Below, piece by piece: positions 57,071-64,000 of a DNA stretch of 64,000 nt; the first letter of the stretch is position 1, and each line of letters begins with the position of its first letter. The notes under the pieces were generated by a model. The model did no database searches. It was given only the letters and a program-made list of their open reading frames with translations, and was not told the origin of the DNA. The stretch comes from Raoultibacter phocaeensis. Its GTDB lineage: Bacteria; Actinomycetota; Coriobacteriia; Coriobacteriales; Eggerthellaceae. The position numbers and the translations under genes are program-made. The stretch covers positions 1,736,001 through 1,800,000 of the forward strand of contig NZ_CABDUX010000001.1 of assembly GCF_901411515.1 (NCBI RefSeq), written 5' to 3'.

Positions 57071-57637
57071 ATGGCCGATACCTATCTGATTGCGGGATTG
57101 GGAAATCCCGGAGACGAATACGCGCATACCAGGCATAACGCTGGGTTCGATACACTTGACCTCATCGCCGACAAGCTTGGCGTCCGCTATTGGAAAACCG
57201 AGGGCGGAGCGCTTACGGCTAAGGCAGTCTATCGGGATACCGATCTTGTGCTCGCGAAACCCCAGAGCTACATGAACACGTCGGGTGGCCCTGTTAAGGC
57301 GCTCATGAACGCTTACGGTATCGATGCCGAGCACCTCATTGTGATACACGACGAGCTTGACATCGATCCGGGCACCGTGCGCGTGAAATTCGGCGGCGGC
57401 CACGCGGGCCACAACGGATTGCGTTCCCTCTGCGACAAGCTCCAAACACGCGATTGGTACCGGGTACGTATCGGCATCGGCAGGCCGCCCGGACGCATGA
57501 ACGTAGCAGACTACGTGCTTTCGCTTCCGCGCAAAGAGGCGAAAGACGATTTCGAGGCTGCTTGTTCGCGCGGGGCCGAAGCGGTATGTTCGCTCATCGA
57601 GCATGGGCTTGCGAGAACCCAGCAGGATTTCAACTGA
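57071..57637 (+). CDS. pth: Peptidyl-tRNA hydrolase
   Basis: The 188-residue protein is a full-length Pth, which frees tRNA from peptidyl-tRNA that has dropped off ribosomes. It has LIAGLGNPGDEYAHTRHNAG with the catalytic His, the PQSYMNTSG loop, IVIHDELDIDPGTVRVKFGG with the catalytic Asp, and GGHAGHNGLRSL. It follows prs by 35 bases. No strong ribosome-binding site is visible, so coupling to prs transcription is likely. Confidence 0.97.
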   Translation: MADTYLIAGLGNPGDEYAHTRHNAGFDTLDLIADKLGVRYWKTEGGALTAKAVYRDTDLVLAKPQSYMNTSGGPVKALMNAYGIDAEHLIVIHDELDIDPGTVRVKFGGGHAGHNGLRSLCDKLQTRDWYRVRIGIGRPPGRMNVADYVLSLPRKEAKDDFEAACSRGAEAVCSLIEHGLARTQQDFN

Positions 57638-57710
57638 GCATGGGCGACTGCCGCGCGGATCGAGCGTAACGCTTCGTACCGATGCGGCTTGTGATCAAGG
57701 TTGGGAAGGC

Positions 57711-59087
57711 ATGGCAGGAAAGTCGATCATACGAAGCGAACGAGGGCAGGTGTATGCGCTGTTCGCTATCGTTATGTTCGCGGGCGCGTTGGGGAATCTC
57801 TCGCAAACGGCGGTGAACGCTATGATGCCCGGCATCCTCGGCGAGTTCGCCGTCGATGTGAACCTGGGCCAGTGGCTTACCACGAGCTATATGCTCGTGC
57901 TCGGGGTGACGGTGCCGGTGGCGACGTTCTTTTCGCGGCGATTCTCGGTCAAACAGCACGTGTGCATCGCGCTTGCGTTCTTCTTTGCAGGAGCGCTGCT
58001 CGATTGCGTGGCGGGAAACTTCTGGATGCTGCTCGGCGGGCGCGTGCTCCAGGCGATATCGACGGGGCTCGTCATGCCCCTCATGCAGACGATCGCGATG
58101 ACGCGCTTTCCGGCAGACCGCCGTTCGACCGCCATGGGCATCGCGGGCATAGCGATGGGCTTCGCCCCCAACATAGGTCCTACCATCGGCGGAGCGATGA
58201 TCTTCTCTTTCGGGTGGCGGAGCTTCTTCTATCTGCTGCTTGCGGCGGTTGTCGTACTGGCTGTGGCAACGGCATTGTCTGTTTCCGCAAGCGCGCCGTC
58301 CGACCGCACGGCGAAACTCGACGGAGTTTCGCTGACCCAATCCACGCTCGGGTTCGGCGGCCTTCTGCTTGCGTTCTCGAACGCGAGCTCCTACGGGCTT
58401 GCAAGCCCGTTCATCTGGGCGCCGCTTGCGCTCGGCGCGGTGTTTCTCGTGCTGTTCGTGCGCAGGCAGAAGCGCGTGAGCGATCCGCTCATCAATATGG
58501 ACATCTTCAAGTCGCATCAGTTTTTCGCGGGATTCATGGCGTTGAACTTCCTCCATGCGTCGTTTATGGGCATCACGCTCGTGATCCCGCTGTACATCGA
58601 AGGTTTGTGCGGGGGTACGTCGCTCGATGCGGGCATCGTGCTGTTGCCGGGTACGCTTGCGGCGCTGTTTCTCAATCCTCTGTCCGGCGCGCTCGTCGAT
58701 CGCATCGGCATCCGCCCGGTCGTCATGGTGTCGGGTATCCTGCTCGCGTTCGGTTCGATCATCATGGTGTTTCTCGACGAGCATACGCCGTTGTACGTGA
58801 CGATGCTGTTCCAGGCGTTTCGCGCGTTCGGGGTGTCGGGCCTCATGGCGCCGCTCATCTCGTGGAGCCTTGCCGATCTGCCGAAGCGCATCGTTACCGA
58901 CGGGAGCTCGTTTTGCATCGCGGTGCGCCAGGCGTGCGCTTCGCTCGGCACGTCGGCCATGGTGTTCATCATCGCCACCGTATCGGCTACGGCCGCACCG
59001 TCCGCACTCGCCTACCAGCTCGCATTCGCATTCTCAGCCGTGTTCGCCGTTGCGACGTTCGCCTACATTGCCGTGAGGGTTAAGTAG
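57711..59087 (+). CDS. MFS multidrug-type exporter (DHA2, EmrB/QacA-like)
   Basis: The 458-residue protein has about fourteen hydrophobic helices, as in DHA2 exporters. Family points are NAMMPGILGEFAVDVNLGQW near the start, GRVLQAISTGLVMPLMQTI, and motif C-like GIAMGFAPNIGPTIGGAMI. These use the proton gradient to export drugs or other small molecules; the substrate is not predictable. The ATG at 57711 follows GGGAAGGC; upstream frame residues show no match. It lies 73 bases after pth but need not share its function. Confidence 0.85.
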   Translation: MAGKSIIRSERGQVYALFAIVMFAGALGNLSQTAVNAMMPGILGEFAVDVNLGQWLTTSYMLVLGVTVPVATFFSRRFSVKQHVCIALAFFFAGALLDCVAGNFWMLLGGRVLQAISTGLVMPLMQTIAMTRFPADRRSTAMGIAGIAMGFAPNIGPTIGGAMIFSFGWRSFFYLLLAAVVVLAVATALSVSASAPSDRTAKLDGVSLTQSTLGFGGLLLAFSNASSYGLASPFIWAPLALGAVFLVLFVRRQKRVSDPLINMDIFKSHQFFAGFMALNFLHASFMGITLVIPLYIEGLCGGTSLDAGIVLLPGTLAALFLNPLSGALVDRIGIRPVVMVSGILLAFGSIIMVFLDEHTPLYVTMLFQAFRAFGVSGLMAPLISWSLADLPKRIVTDGSSFCIAVRQACASLGTSAMVFIIATVSATAAPSALAYQLAFAFSAVFAVATFAYIAVRVK

Positions 59088-59220
59088 GGAAGCGGGTTGG
59101 GCGTGGTGCTGGTTGGAATGCGGTGATCTTGCAAGGCTGCTGTCGGAATCGCCCTTCGAGGCAGCGAGATAAAGCTTGCTTTGCTGATCGAGGGAATGCA
59201 TCGCGAGTCCTGCTGACGAA

Positions 59221-59250
59221 GGGAAGACCGGCTTCGAGTCCGGTCTTCCC
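59221..59250. terminator. Hairpin between the MFS and FrdB-like genes
   Basis: GGGAAGACCGG and CCGGTCTTCCC form a perfect 11-bp stem in the convergent gap. Both flanks have only weak T tracts, so it may serve as a weak terminator in either direction. Confidence 0.5.
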
Positions 59251-59301
59251 TTGTGAGTCAATTCGGTTCGCCGTTGCAGCGGCAACGCGATGAGGCGATT
59301 G

Positions 59302-60024
59302 CTAAGCGTCTGTCGGTTTCAGGTCCCGTTCTTCAGCGGCTTTCTGCATGGTTGCTATCAGTTCGGTTATATTTATGTGCGAAGGGCATACTTCTGTGCA
59401 GAACCCGCACTGGATGCAATCGAAGACGCCTTCGAACACGGCTTGCAGTAGGCGATCCGATTGGTCACGCGTATCCAGATAATGTTGCGCAATGACCATC
59501 ATCGCAGCAGGTCCGGCATAGGTTGACCATTTGCCTCCCTGCTGAAGGGCCGAACAGGTTGCGTAACACGAATAGCATTCGCGACACATGTTAATGCGCT
59601 CAAGCGTGTTCCAATAGAGATCATGCTCTATCGGTTGCAGCTCTTTTATGGGGTTGACGGTAAGGGTTTCCGGCGTGACTTTAATGATCTTCTGGTATGC
59701 GCGGCTGCGGTCGACGACGAGATCCTTGATGACGGGAAATCCAGCCAGCGGCTCGAACGTGTGCTCACCTGGAGTGAGAGGCGTCCAGCAAGCGAGCCCG
59801 GCTTTGCCGTCGATCATCATGCTGCATCTTCCGCACAAGCCGCTTCTGCAACAGTAATCGTAGCCGATGGCTTCTTGCTCGTTCACGGCATGCAGGACCT
59901 GCAATCCCGTCATGAACCCGTCGCCCTGAGCGTCTTCGTAGGGGATTTTATGCGATGCGTAAAACGGTGCCTCGTCGGTGCTTGGATCGTAGCGCAGTAT
60001 TTTTGCGGTAATGGTTTCTGCCAT
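59302..60024 (-). CDS. Fumarate reductase/succinate dehydrogenase-type iron-sulfur subunit
   Basis: The 240-residue protein has the FrdB/SdhB layout: an N-terminal [2Fe-2S] domain (DYCCRSGLCGRCSMM and a later C) and a C-terminal domain with two sets of cluster cysteines (CRECYSCYATC and CIQCGFCTEVCP). It passes electrons to the flavoprotein encoded just upstream (60057). It has no signal peptide, so it would be carried out with its Tat-signalled partner if the pair works outside. No membrane anchor gene is present in this operon. Confidence 0.92.
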   Translation of the reverse strand: MAETITAKILRYDPSTDEAPFYASHKIPYEDAQGDGFMTGLQVLHAVNEQEAIGYDYCCRSGLCGRCSMMIDGKAGLACWTPLTPGEHTFEPLAGFPVIKDLVVDRSRAYQKIIKVTPETLTVNPIKELQPIEHDLYWNTLERINMCRECYSCYATCSALQQGGKWSTYAGPAAMMVIAQHYLDTRDQSDRLLQAVFEGVFDCIQCGFCTEVCPSHINITELIATMQKAAEERDLKPTDA

Positions 60025-60056
60025 AGGTAATCTCTCCTCTCGGATTTTCGGGTAGC

Positions 60057-61958
60057 CTACGCTTCCATGCCGTATTCGGACATCATCGAAGCAACGGTTT
60101 CAGCGGGACATACCGCATCGTCGATATCGGTTAGCTCGACAGACCAGGTTCCGTCTGTGCACGTAACGTTCGTGTTCTTCAACCAGTTTTTACTGTCCAT
60201 TTTTGGAAAATCGATTCGGCAATGGTGTCCTCGGGATTCCTCGCGCGCGAGTGCGGCATGAGCGGTTGCGCGGGTAACCGCCAAAAGGCTTTTCGCTTCG
60301 AGTGCGCGTTGCCAATCGGAATTGAGCTGCTTGCTTTTCGACGCTACGTACATGTTCGGAATCTCTTCCGCTTCGATACGGTCGATTTCCTTGAGGCATT
60401 CGTTGAGCCCGTCGGCGCTTCGAGCCGGCTGCAATCCTTTCCAATAAGCTTTCTGGATGTTTCTGAATACTTCAAGAGCCCGTTTTTTGTCGGCTGGTTC
60501 GGCGGCGAGCAGCCCGAAAGCCTCATCGAGCGACGAACGCACCTTATCCCACGGAATAGGCATGTACTCGGATGTTTTCGCGCGCGATGCCGCACCCTCC
60601 CCGGCGATCCATCCCGTCCCGACGCACCATAAGAGCGCGCATCCGCTCCAGGCTCCTTCGCCGGCGTTCGAGAAGTATACGCCGGGAAGCGACGTTTCGG
60701 CGTGCTCGCTCAATTGGCTTGGCATGCCTGCGCAGTCCCATTGGCTGAACACATCGATGACGTAGTCGCCGATGTCGTATCCGAGACCGCGTTCGTAATT
60801 CTCTCCAACCCGTGCATAGTAGCGATTGACCGGCTGGCACTCGGTGCTTACGTAGAAGCCGCCCATCTCGGCCTCTTCGACCTCAAGGGTTCGACCGTCG
60901 AGATCGGCTTTTGCGAGCATGCGGAGCATCTCGGGAAATCCCCATCCGTTCTCGGTGACGAGCTCGGTGATCGGCTGCTTGTCCTTGTCGAAAATGAAAT
61001 TGTGCGTTGTGATGGAGCCGCAGATGTTACCCATGCCCTGGCGGCATCCTTTCGGATACCACTGCGCGACGTCGCAGATGATCTGTTCCATGTCGCGCAT
61101 GGGGACGCCGGCGTCGAGCAGCATGCGATAGCCGTCTCCGGTATTTTCGGGTGATCCGATGCTGTAGGCTCCCTGTCCGTTGTATCCTGCCGCCCATACG
61201 TAGCTTCCCGTTGCCAAGATCACCGATTTCGCATGGAAGACGTACGCTTCGCCAGTCACAAGGTTTATCCCGACTGCCCCCGCAGCGCTCCCGTCCTCGC
61301 CTAGCAGCAGGTCGAGTATAAACACGCGGTCGTAGATGCGGGCACCTTTGGCTGCAATATCGCGGGCATGCCACATGAGGAAGTATCCGTGATCGACAAC
61401 CATGGGGCTATCGGCGTTCTTTGCAATGGGTTCGCCGTCTTCCCCGCGCTGCAAGACGCTGCCGACCTGCTCGGCTGTAGCCGAGGGACGAGCTTGCCGC
61501 ACTCCTTCGAGAACGGCTTTGTCGTATGTTTGGTTGCACAAGCCGTTGTTCATAGCGGTCCAGGTTATCACGGCATCCTCGATAGGCCCGCTGAACCATT
61601 CGTTCGTTTCGAGATCGTGTCCCCAGTTGATGCCCGACGAACCGCAGTGGCCCCACGGGCCCTTGTCGACGATCATCAAGTCGGCTCCGTCGTCAAGCGC
61701 CTTCCGTGCTGCCGTTATGCCCGAAACACCTGCGCCGATGATGAGCACGTCTCCTTCGAACACCGATACGGCGTATTGTCCTTGCGAGGCCTTTTCCCCT
61801 TGATCCGAAGTGCCTGTTTCGGCAGAGGCCCCTTGCGAACAGCCGCTTGCGACACCTGCGAACGATGCCGCGATACCGAAAGCCGCCGCCCCTTTCAGGA
61901 AATCTCGCCGTGTAGGAGCGAACCTCTTTTTCGTACCGTCGTTTCCCTGTACTGCCAT
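60057..61958 (-). CDS. Tat-exported fumarate reductase/aspartate oxidase-type flavoprotein (FrdA-like)
   Basis: The 633-residue protein has a Tat lipoprotein signal (APTRRDFLKGAAAFGIA ... ASGC) and a FAD domain (DVLIIGAGVSGITAARKA). After GVYFSNAGEGAWSG it has the long helical C-terminal domain of succinate dehydrogenase/fumarate reductase flavoproteins, absent in the other reductases here. GAGGAGGATCAT precedes the ATG at 61958. The FrdB-type subunit follows 32 bases on. The Tat signal and missing anchor set it apart from cytoplasmic fumarate reductases. The substrate may not be fumarate. A kinase/regulator pair is divergent and may control it. Confidence 0.9.
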   Translation of the reverse strand: MAVQGNDGTKKRFAPTRRDFLKGAAAFGIAASFAGVASGCSQGASAETGTSDQGEKASQGQYAVSVFEGDVLIIGAGVSGITAARKALDDGADLMIVDKGPWGHCGSSGINWGHDLETNEWFSGPIEDAVITWTAMNNGLCNQTYDKAVLEGVRQARPSATAEQVGSVLQRGEDGEPIAKNADSPMVVDHGYFLMWHARDIAAKGARIYDRVFILDLLLGEDGSAAGAVGINLVTGEAYVFHAKSVILATGSYVWAAGYNGQGAYSIGSPENTGDGYRMLLDAGVPMRDMEQIICDVAQWYPKGCRQGMGNICGSITTHNFIFDKDKQPITELVTENGWGFPEMLRMLAKADLDGRTLEVEEAEMGGFYVSTECQPVNRYYARVGENYERGLGYDIGDYVIDVFSQWDCAGMPSQLSEHAETSLPGVYFSNAGEGAWSGCALLWCVGTGWIAGEGAASRAKTSEYMPIPWDKVRSSLDEAFGLLAAEPADKKRALEVFRNIQKAYWKGLQPARSADGLNECLKEIDRIEAEEIPNMYVASKSKQLNSDWQRALEAKSLLAVTRATAHAALAREESRGHHCRIDFPKMDSKNWLKNTNVTCTDGTWSVELTDIDDAVCPAETVASMMSEYGMEA

Positions 61959-62176
61959 ATGATCCTCCTCACTCCCTGTACGCTCTCTGCGAGCGTTCCG
62001 TTCAAGTGTAAGCGGCTCGAACCAGGCGCAACATTCCCCGAAATGGCAATCTTTTTCGTTAGGCATACGAAGCGGTTAGTACAAATGGGTTATTAAGCCA
62101 TCGTGCGATTTGGAGTACTATAAGCATGGGGATGCCGATGCGGTTTTTCATCGGCTCAGAGTGAGGGGACATCACG

Positions 62177-63382
62177 ATGGAAAGCGTGCCGCTTCGCGCT
62201 ACCGAAAACACCGAGGAACGAGAATCGGGGTTCGAGCTTGCTGCAACCGAAGCAGAATTCGTTCAGCAGCAAAGGAGCCTTTCCGCTTTGCTGCACATAA
62301 CGCAAGTTGCAAGCAGCACGCTTTCGATGGAAGAGGTTCTCTATAGCATTTCACAGGAAATCATCAATGCAACCGGCGCATGGGGATGCAATTCCTTTTT
62401 GTTTCCTGAAAGGTCAAAGCACGGATATTACTACCTGATCGAGCCGGAGCCGTCGCCCGAATACAAAGTGCCCGATCCCCCCGACCTTTTCACGCGCGAG
62501 GCGCTCGAAACCGCGAAACCGGTGTTCGCCGAGGACGTTATGGCGGATCCGAGAACCGATAAGCGAACAATGCGGTTTTTCGGTATCAAATCGGCGCTCG
62601 CCTTTCCGCTCGTGTTCCACGGCAGTGCGGTTGCCGCGGGCTTCATGTGCTTCGATGAACGTCGGCATATGACCGACGAGGAGATAGAGATCGTCATGGC
62701 AATTGCCGGAACCGGCGCCATGGCGGTTGCGAATCTGAAAATGCACCAGTCGGCTGTGCAGCTCGCCGTCGCGCAGGAGCGGAATCGTCTCGCGAAAGAA
62801 ATGCACGATGATGCGTGCCAATCGCTTGCAGCCGTCAAAATGAATCTCAACACCTTGTTGCTTACGGAAGAGTTACCCGATCGGACGGTCGAGAAGATAC
62901 GGGATGTCATGCATCTTGTAGATGATAGCTACGATGATTTAAGAGATACGATCCATTCGTTTCGTACAGCAGGCATAGCAGGCGAGGAATTCGTCGCATC
63001 GTTCAAGGATTATACGGAAGCATACGAGGATCGGCACGACATCGAAGTCGATTACAAGCTCTCGGAATTCGACATCATGCGTCTTAGCCAGTCGGCGCTT
63101 TTGCAGACGAGCCGTATCCTCGGTGAGGCGCTTGCCAACGTGCGAAAGCACGCAAGCGCTTCTCGGGTGCGCATCGAAAGCCGGGTGCGTGCCGACTGCG
63201 TGGTTATCGAAGTCGAAGACGATGGGATCGGCTTCGACACCGAGGAGCTCGAATCGCGCCGTCAGGGACATTTTGGTCTTTCGATCATGGAGGAGCGTGC
63301 GCGGGATGCGGGGGGCTCTCTTTCGGTGCTTTCCATTGAGCCGCACGGAACTATCGTGCGTTTTACGATCCCATATCGATAG
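62177..63382 (+). CDS. Sensor histidine kinase, GAF domain and HisKA_3 type (NarX/LiaS-like)
   Basis: The 401-residue protein has a GAF-like sensor domain (about residues 40-190; IINATGAWGCNSFLF, ALAFPLVFHGSAVAAGFM) and a HisKA_3 dimerisation segment with the phosphoaccepting His in ERNRLAKEMHDDACQSLAAV. The C-terminal ATPase has NVRKHASASRV and IEVEDDGIGFD. No membrane helix is visible, so it senses an intracellular signal. GTGAGGGGACATCACG precedes the ATG. The response regulator follows 9 bases later. It is divergent from the FrdA/FrdB-like operon. Confidence 0.93.
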   Translation: MESVPLRATENTEERESGFELAATEAEFVQQQRSLSALLHITQVASSTLSMEEVLYSISQEIINATGAWGCNSFLFPERSKHGYYYLIEPEPSPEYKVPDPPDLFTREALETAKPVFAEDVMADPRTDKRTMRFFGIKSALAFPLVFHGSAVAAGFMCFDERRHMTDEEIEIVMAIAGTGAMAVANLKMHQSAVQLAVAQERNRLAKEMHDDACQSLAAVKMNLNTLLLTEELPDRTVEKIRDVMHLVDDSYDDLRDTIHSFRTAGIAGEEFVASFKDYTEAYEDRHDIEVDYKLSEFDIMRLSQSALLQTSRILGEALANVRKHASASRVRIESRVRADCVVIEVEDDGIGFDTEELESRRQGHFGLSIMEERARDAGGSLSVLSIEPHGTIVRFTIPYR

Positions 63383-63391
63383 GTGGCGACT

Positions 63392-64000
63392 ATGGGCTTG
63401 CCATTGGTTTCTCTCATGATTGTCGATGATCACGCCTTGTTCCGAAAAGGGCTCCGTGCGCTGGTCTCCCAGTGCAGCAAGCTCGAGGTGGTTGCCGAAG
63501 CCGGGAGCGGGGAAGAGGCGCTCGATCTGCTGCACTCGGTTGAACCCGATATCGTATTGATGGACATCAATCTTCCGGGAATCGACGGTATCGAAGCGAT
63601 GAGGCGCATGCATGCGCTTCGGCCTGAGCTTCTTGTCATTATGCTGTCTGCAACCGATTTTGACGATCAGGTTTTTGAGAGCGTCAGTGCGGGCGCTGCA
63701 GGCTATCTCGTGAAAAACCTCGAACCGGAGGAGCTTTTCAGCACCATTGAGACAGTCTATCGGAGCGGTTCGAGCATCAGCAGAATCCATTTGAACCAGA
63801 TCATGAAGACCATGGCTGCAAAATCGAGCAAGCATTCGGAAAGCGGAGCAGATCAAGACTGCCTGTCGGTGCGCGAGTGCGAAGTTTTGGCATTGGTTGC
63901 TTCGGGCTACACCAACAAGGAAATAGCGAGCGAACTGGTGATTGCTCCGAACACGGTCAAGGCGCATATCAGTAAAATCATGGATAAGCTCGGATTGCGC
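63392..64000 (+). CDS. NarL/LiaR-family response regulator (cut by window edge)
   Basis: The 203 visible residues hold a receiver domain (SLMIVDDHALFRKGL, phosphoacceptor Asp in DIVLMDINLPGID, Lys in GYLVKNL) and a LuxR-type DNA-binding domain (LSVRECEVLALVASGYTNKE, NTVKAHISKIMDKLG). It is the partner of the kinase 9 bases upstream. Together they are the likely controllers of the divergent exported FrdA/FrdB-like reductase. The last few residues are outside the window. Confidence 0.95.
   Translation, partial: MGLPLVSLMIVDDHALFRKGLRALVSQCSKLEVVAEAGSGEEALDLLHSVEPDIVLMDINLPGIDGIEAMRRMHALRPELLVIMLSATDFDDQVFESVSAGAAGYLVKNLEPEELFSTIETVYRSGSSISRIHLNQIMKTMAAKSSKHSESGADQDCLSVRECEVLALVASGYTNKEIASELVIAPNTVKAHISKIMDKLGLR

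Overview
The window looks like a chromosomal segment of an anaerobic Coriobacteriia bacterium, most likely family Eggerthellaceae. The evidence is a moderately high GC content, a large set of Tat-exported flavoprotein reductases each paired with a many-helix membrane LuxR regulator, several molybdoenzyme/NrfD/ferredoxin modules, and Coriobacteriia-style housekeeping genes. The genus cannot be fixed from the sequence alone. No rRNA, tRNA, CRISPR array, transposase, integrase or phage gene was recognised.

Layout. 1-2.3 kb: start of a membrane LuxR gene (minus, cut by the window edge) divergent from an exported FAD reductase, with a 20-bp palindrome between them. 2.6-7.6 kb: alkA-like glycosylase, SRP RNA, DedA protein, then dnaX-ybaB-recR. 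7.6-11.3 kb: a second flavoprotein/LuxR divergent pair; this flavoprotein carries an FMN-binding domain. 11.8-18.2 kb: respiratory cluster 1 (NrfD-like membrane subunit, GntR regulator, stomatin-like SPFH protein, molybdopterin oxidoreductase broken by one frameshift, four-cluster ferredoxin subunit, ferric-reductase-like membrane protein). 18.8-28.2 kb: VanZ-like protein, a 40-bp tandem repeat, adenine deaminase, MobB-MobA fusion, ferredoxin-like protein, and an operon of nucleobase-type permease, DUF917 protein and hydantoinase. 28.4-29.1 kb: toxin-antitoxin pair. 29.3-38.8 kb: respiratory cluster 2 (second GntR-SPFH pair, tri-heme/sulfite-oxidase-fold fusion, a second sulfite-oxidase-fold protein, a lone immunoglobulin-like dimerisation domain, ferredoxin subunit, NrfD subunit, a flavoprotein split in two with a zinc ribbon at the break, exported rhodanese). 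39-42.6 kb: amino-acid ABC importer and a class II aldolase. 43-51.8 kb: two more LuxR/flavoprotein divergent pairs, a LuxR remnant, a FabH-type synthase and a candidate small RNA. 51.8-59.1 kb: hpf, nhaA, glmU, prs, pth, MFS exporter. 59.3-64 kb: exported fumarate-reductase-like FrdB/FrdA pair, divergent from a NarX/LiaS-type kinase and a NarL-type regulator that runs off the window.

How it fits together. The dominant theme is anaerobic respiration on externally supplied acceptors. Exported flavoproteins and molybdoenzymes take electrons from membrane NrfD or cytochrome partners, MobBA supplies the guanylated cofactor, and each reductase appears to have its own regulator. Most unusual are the two paralogous GntR-SPFH cassettes, each attached to a different NrfD/molybdoenzyme cluster and each with its own candidate operator. 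In cluster 1 the same 16-bp near-palindrome lies between the -35 and -10 boxes of both promoters. Also notable are the flavoprotein split around a zinc ribbon, the sulfite-oxidase-fold proteins with a detached dimerisation domain, and two genes that would each be restored by one extra G in a G run, which may be assembly errors.
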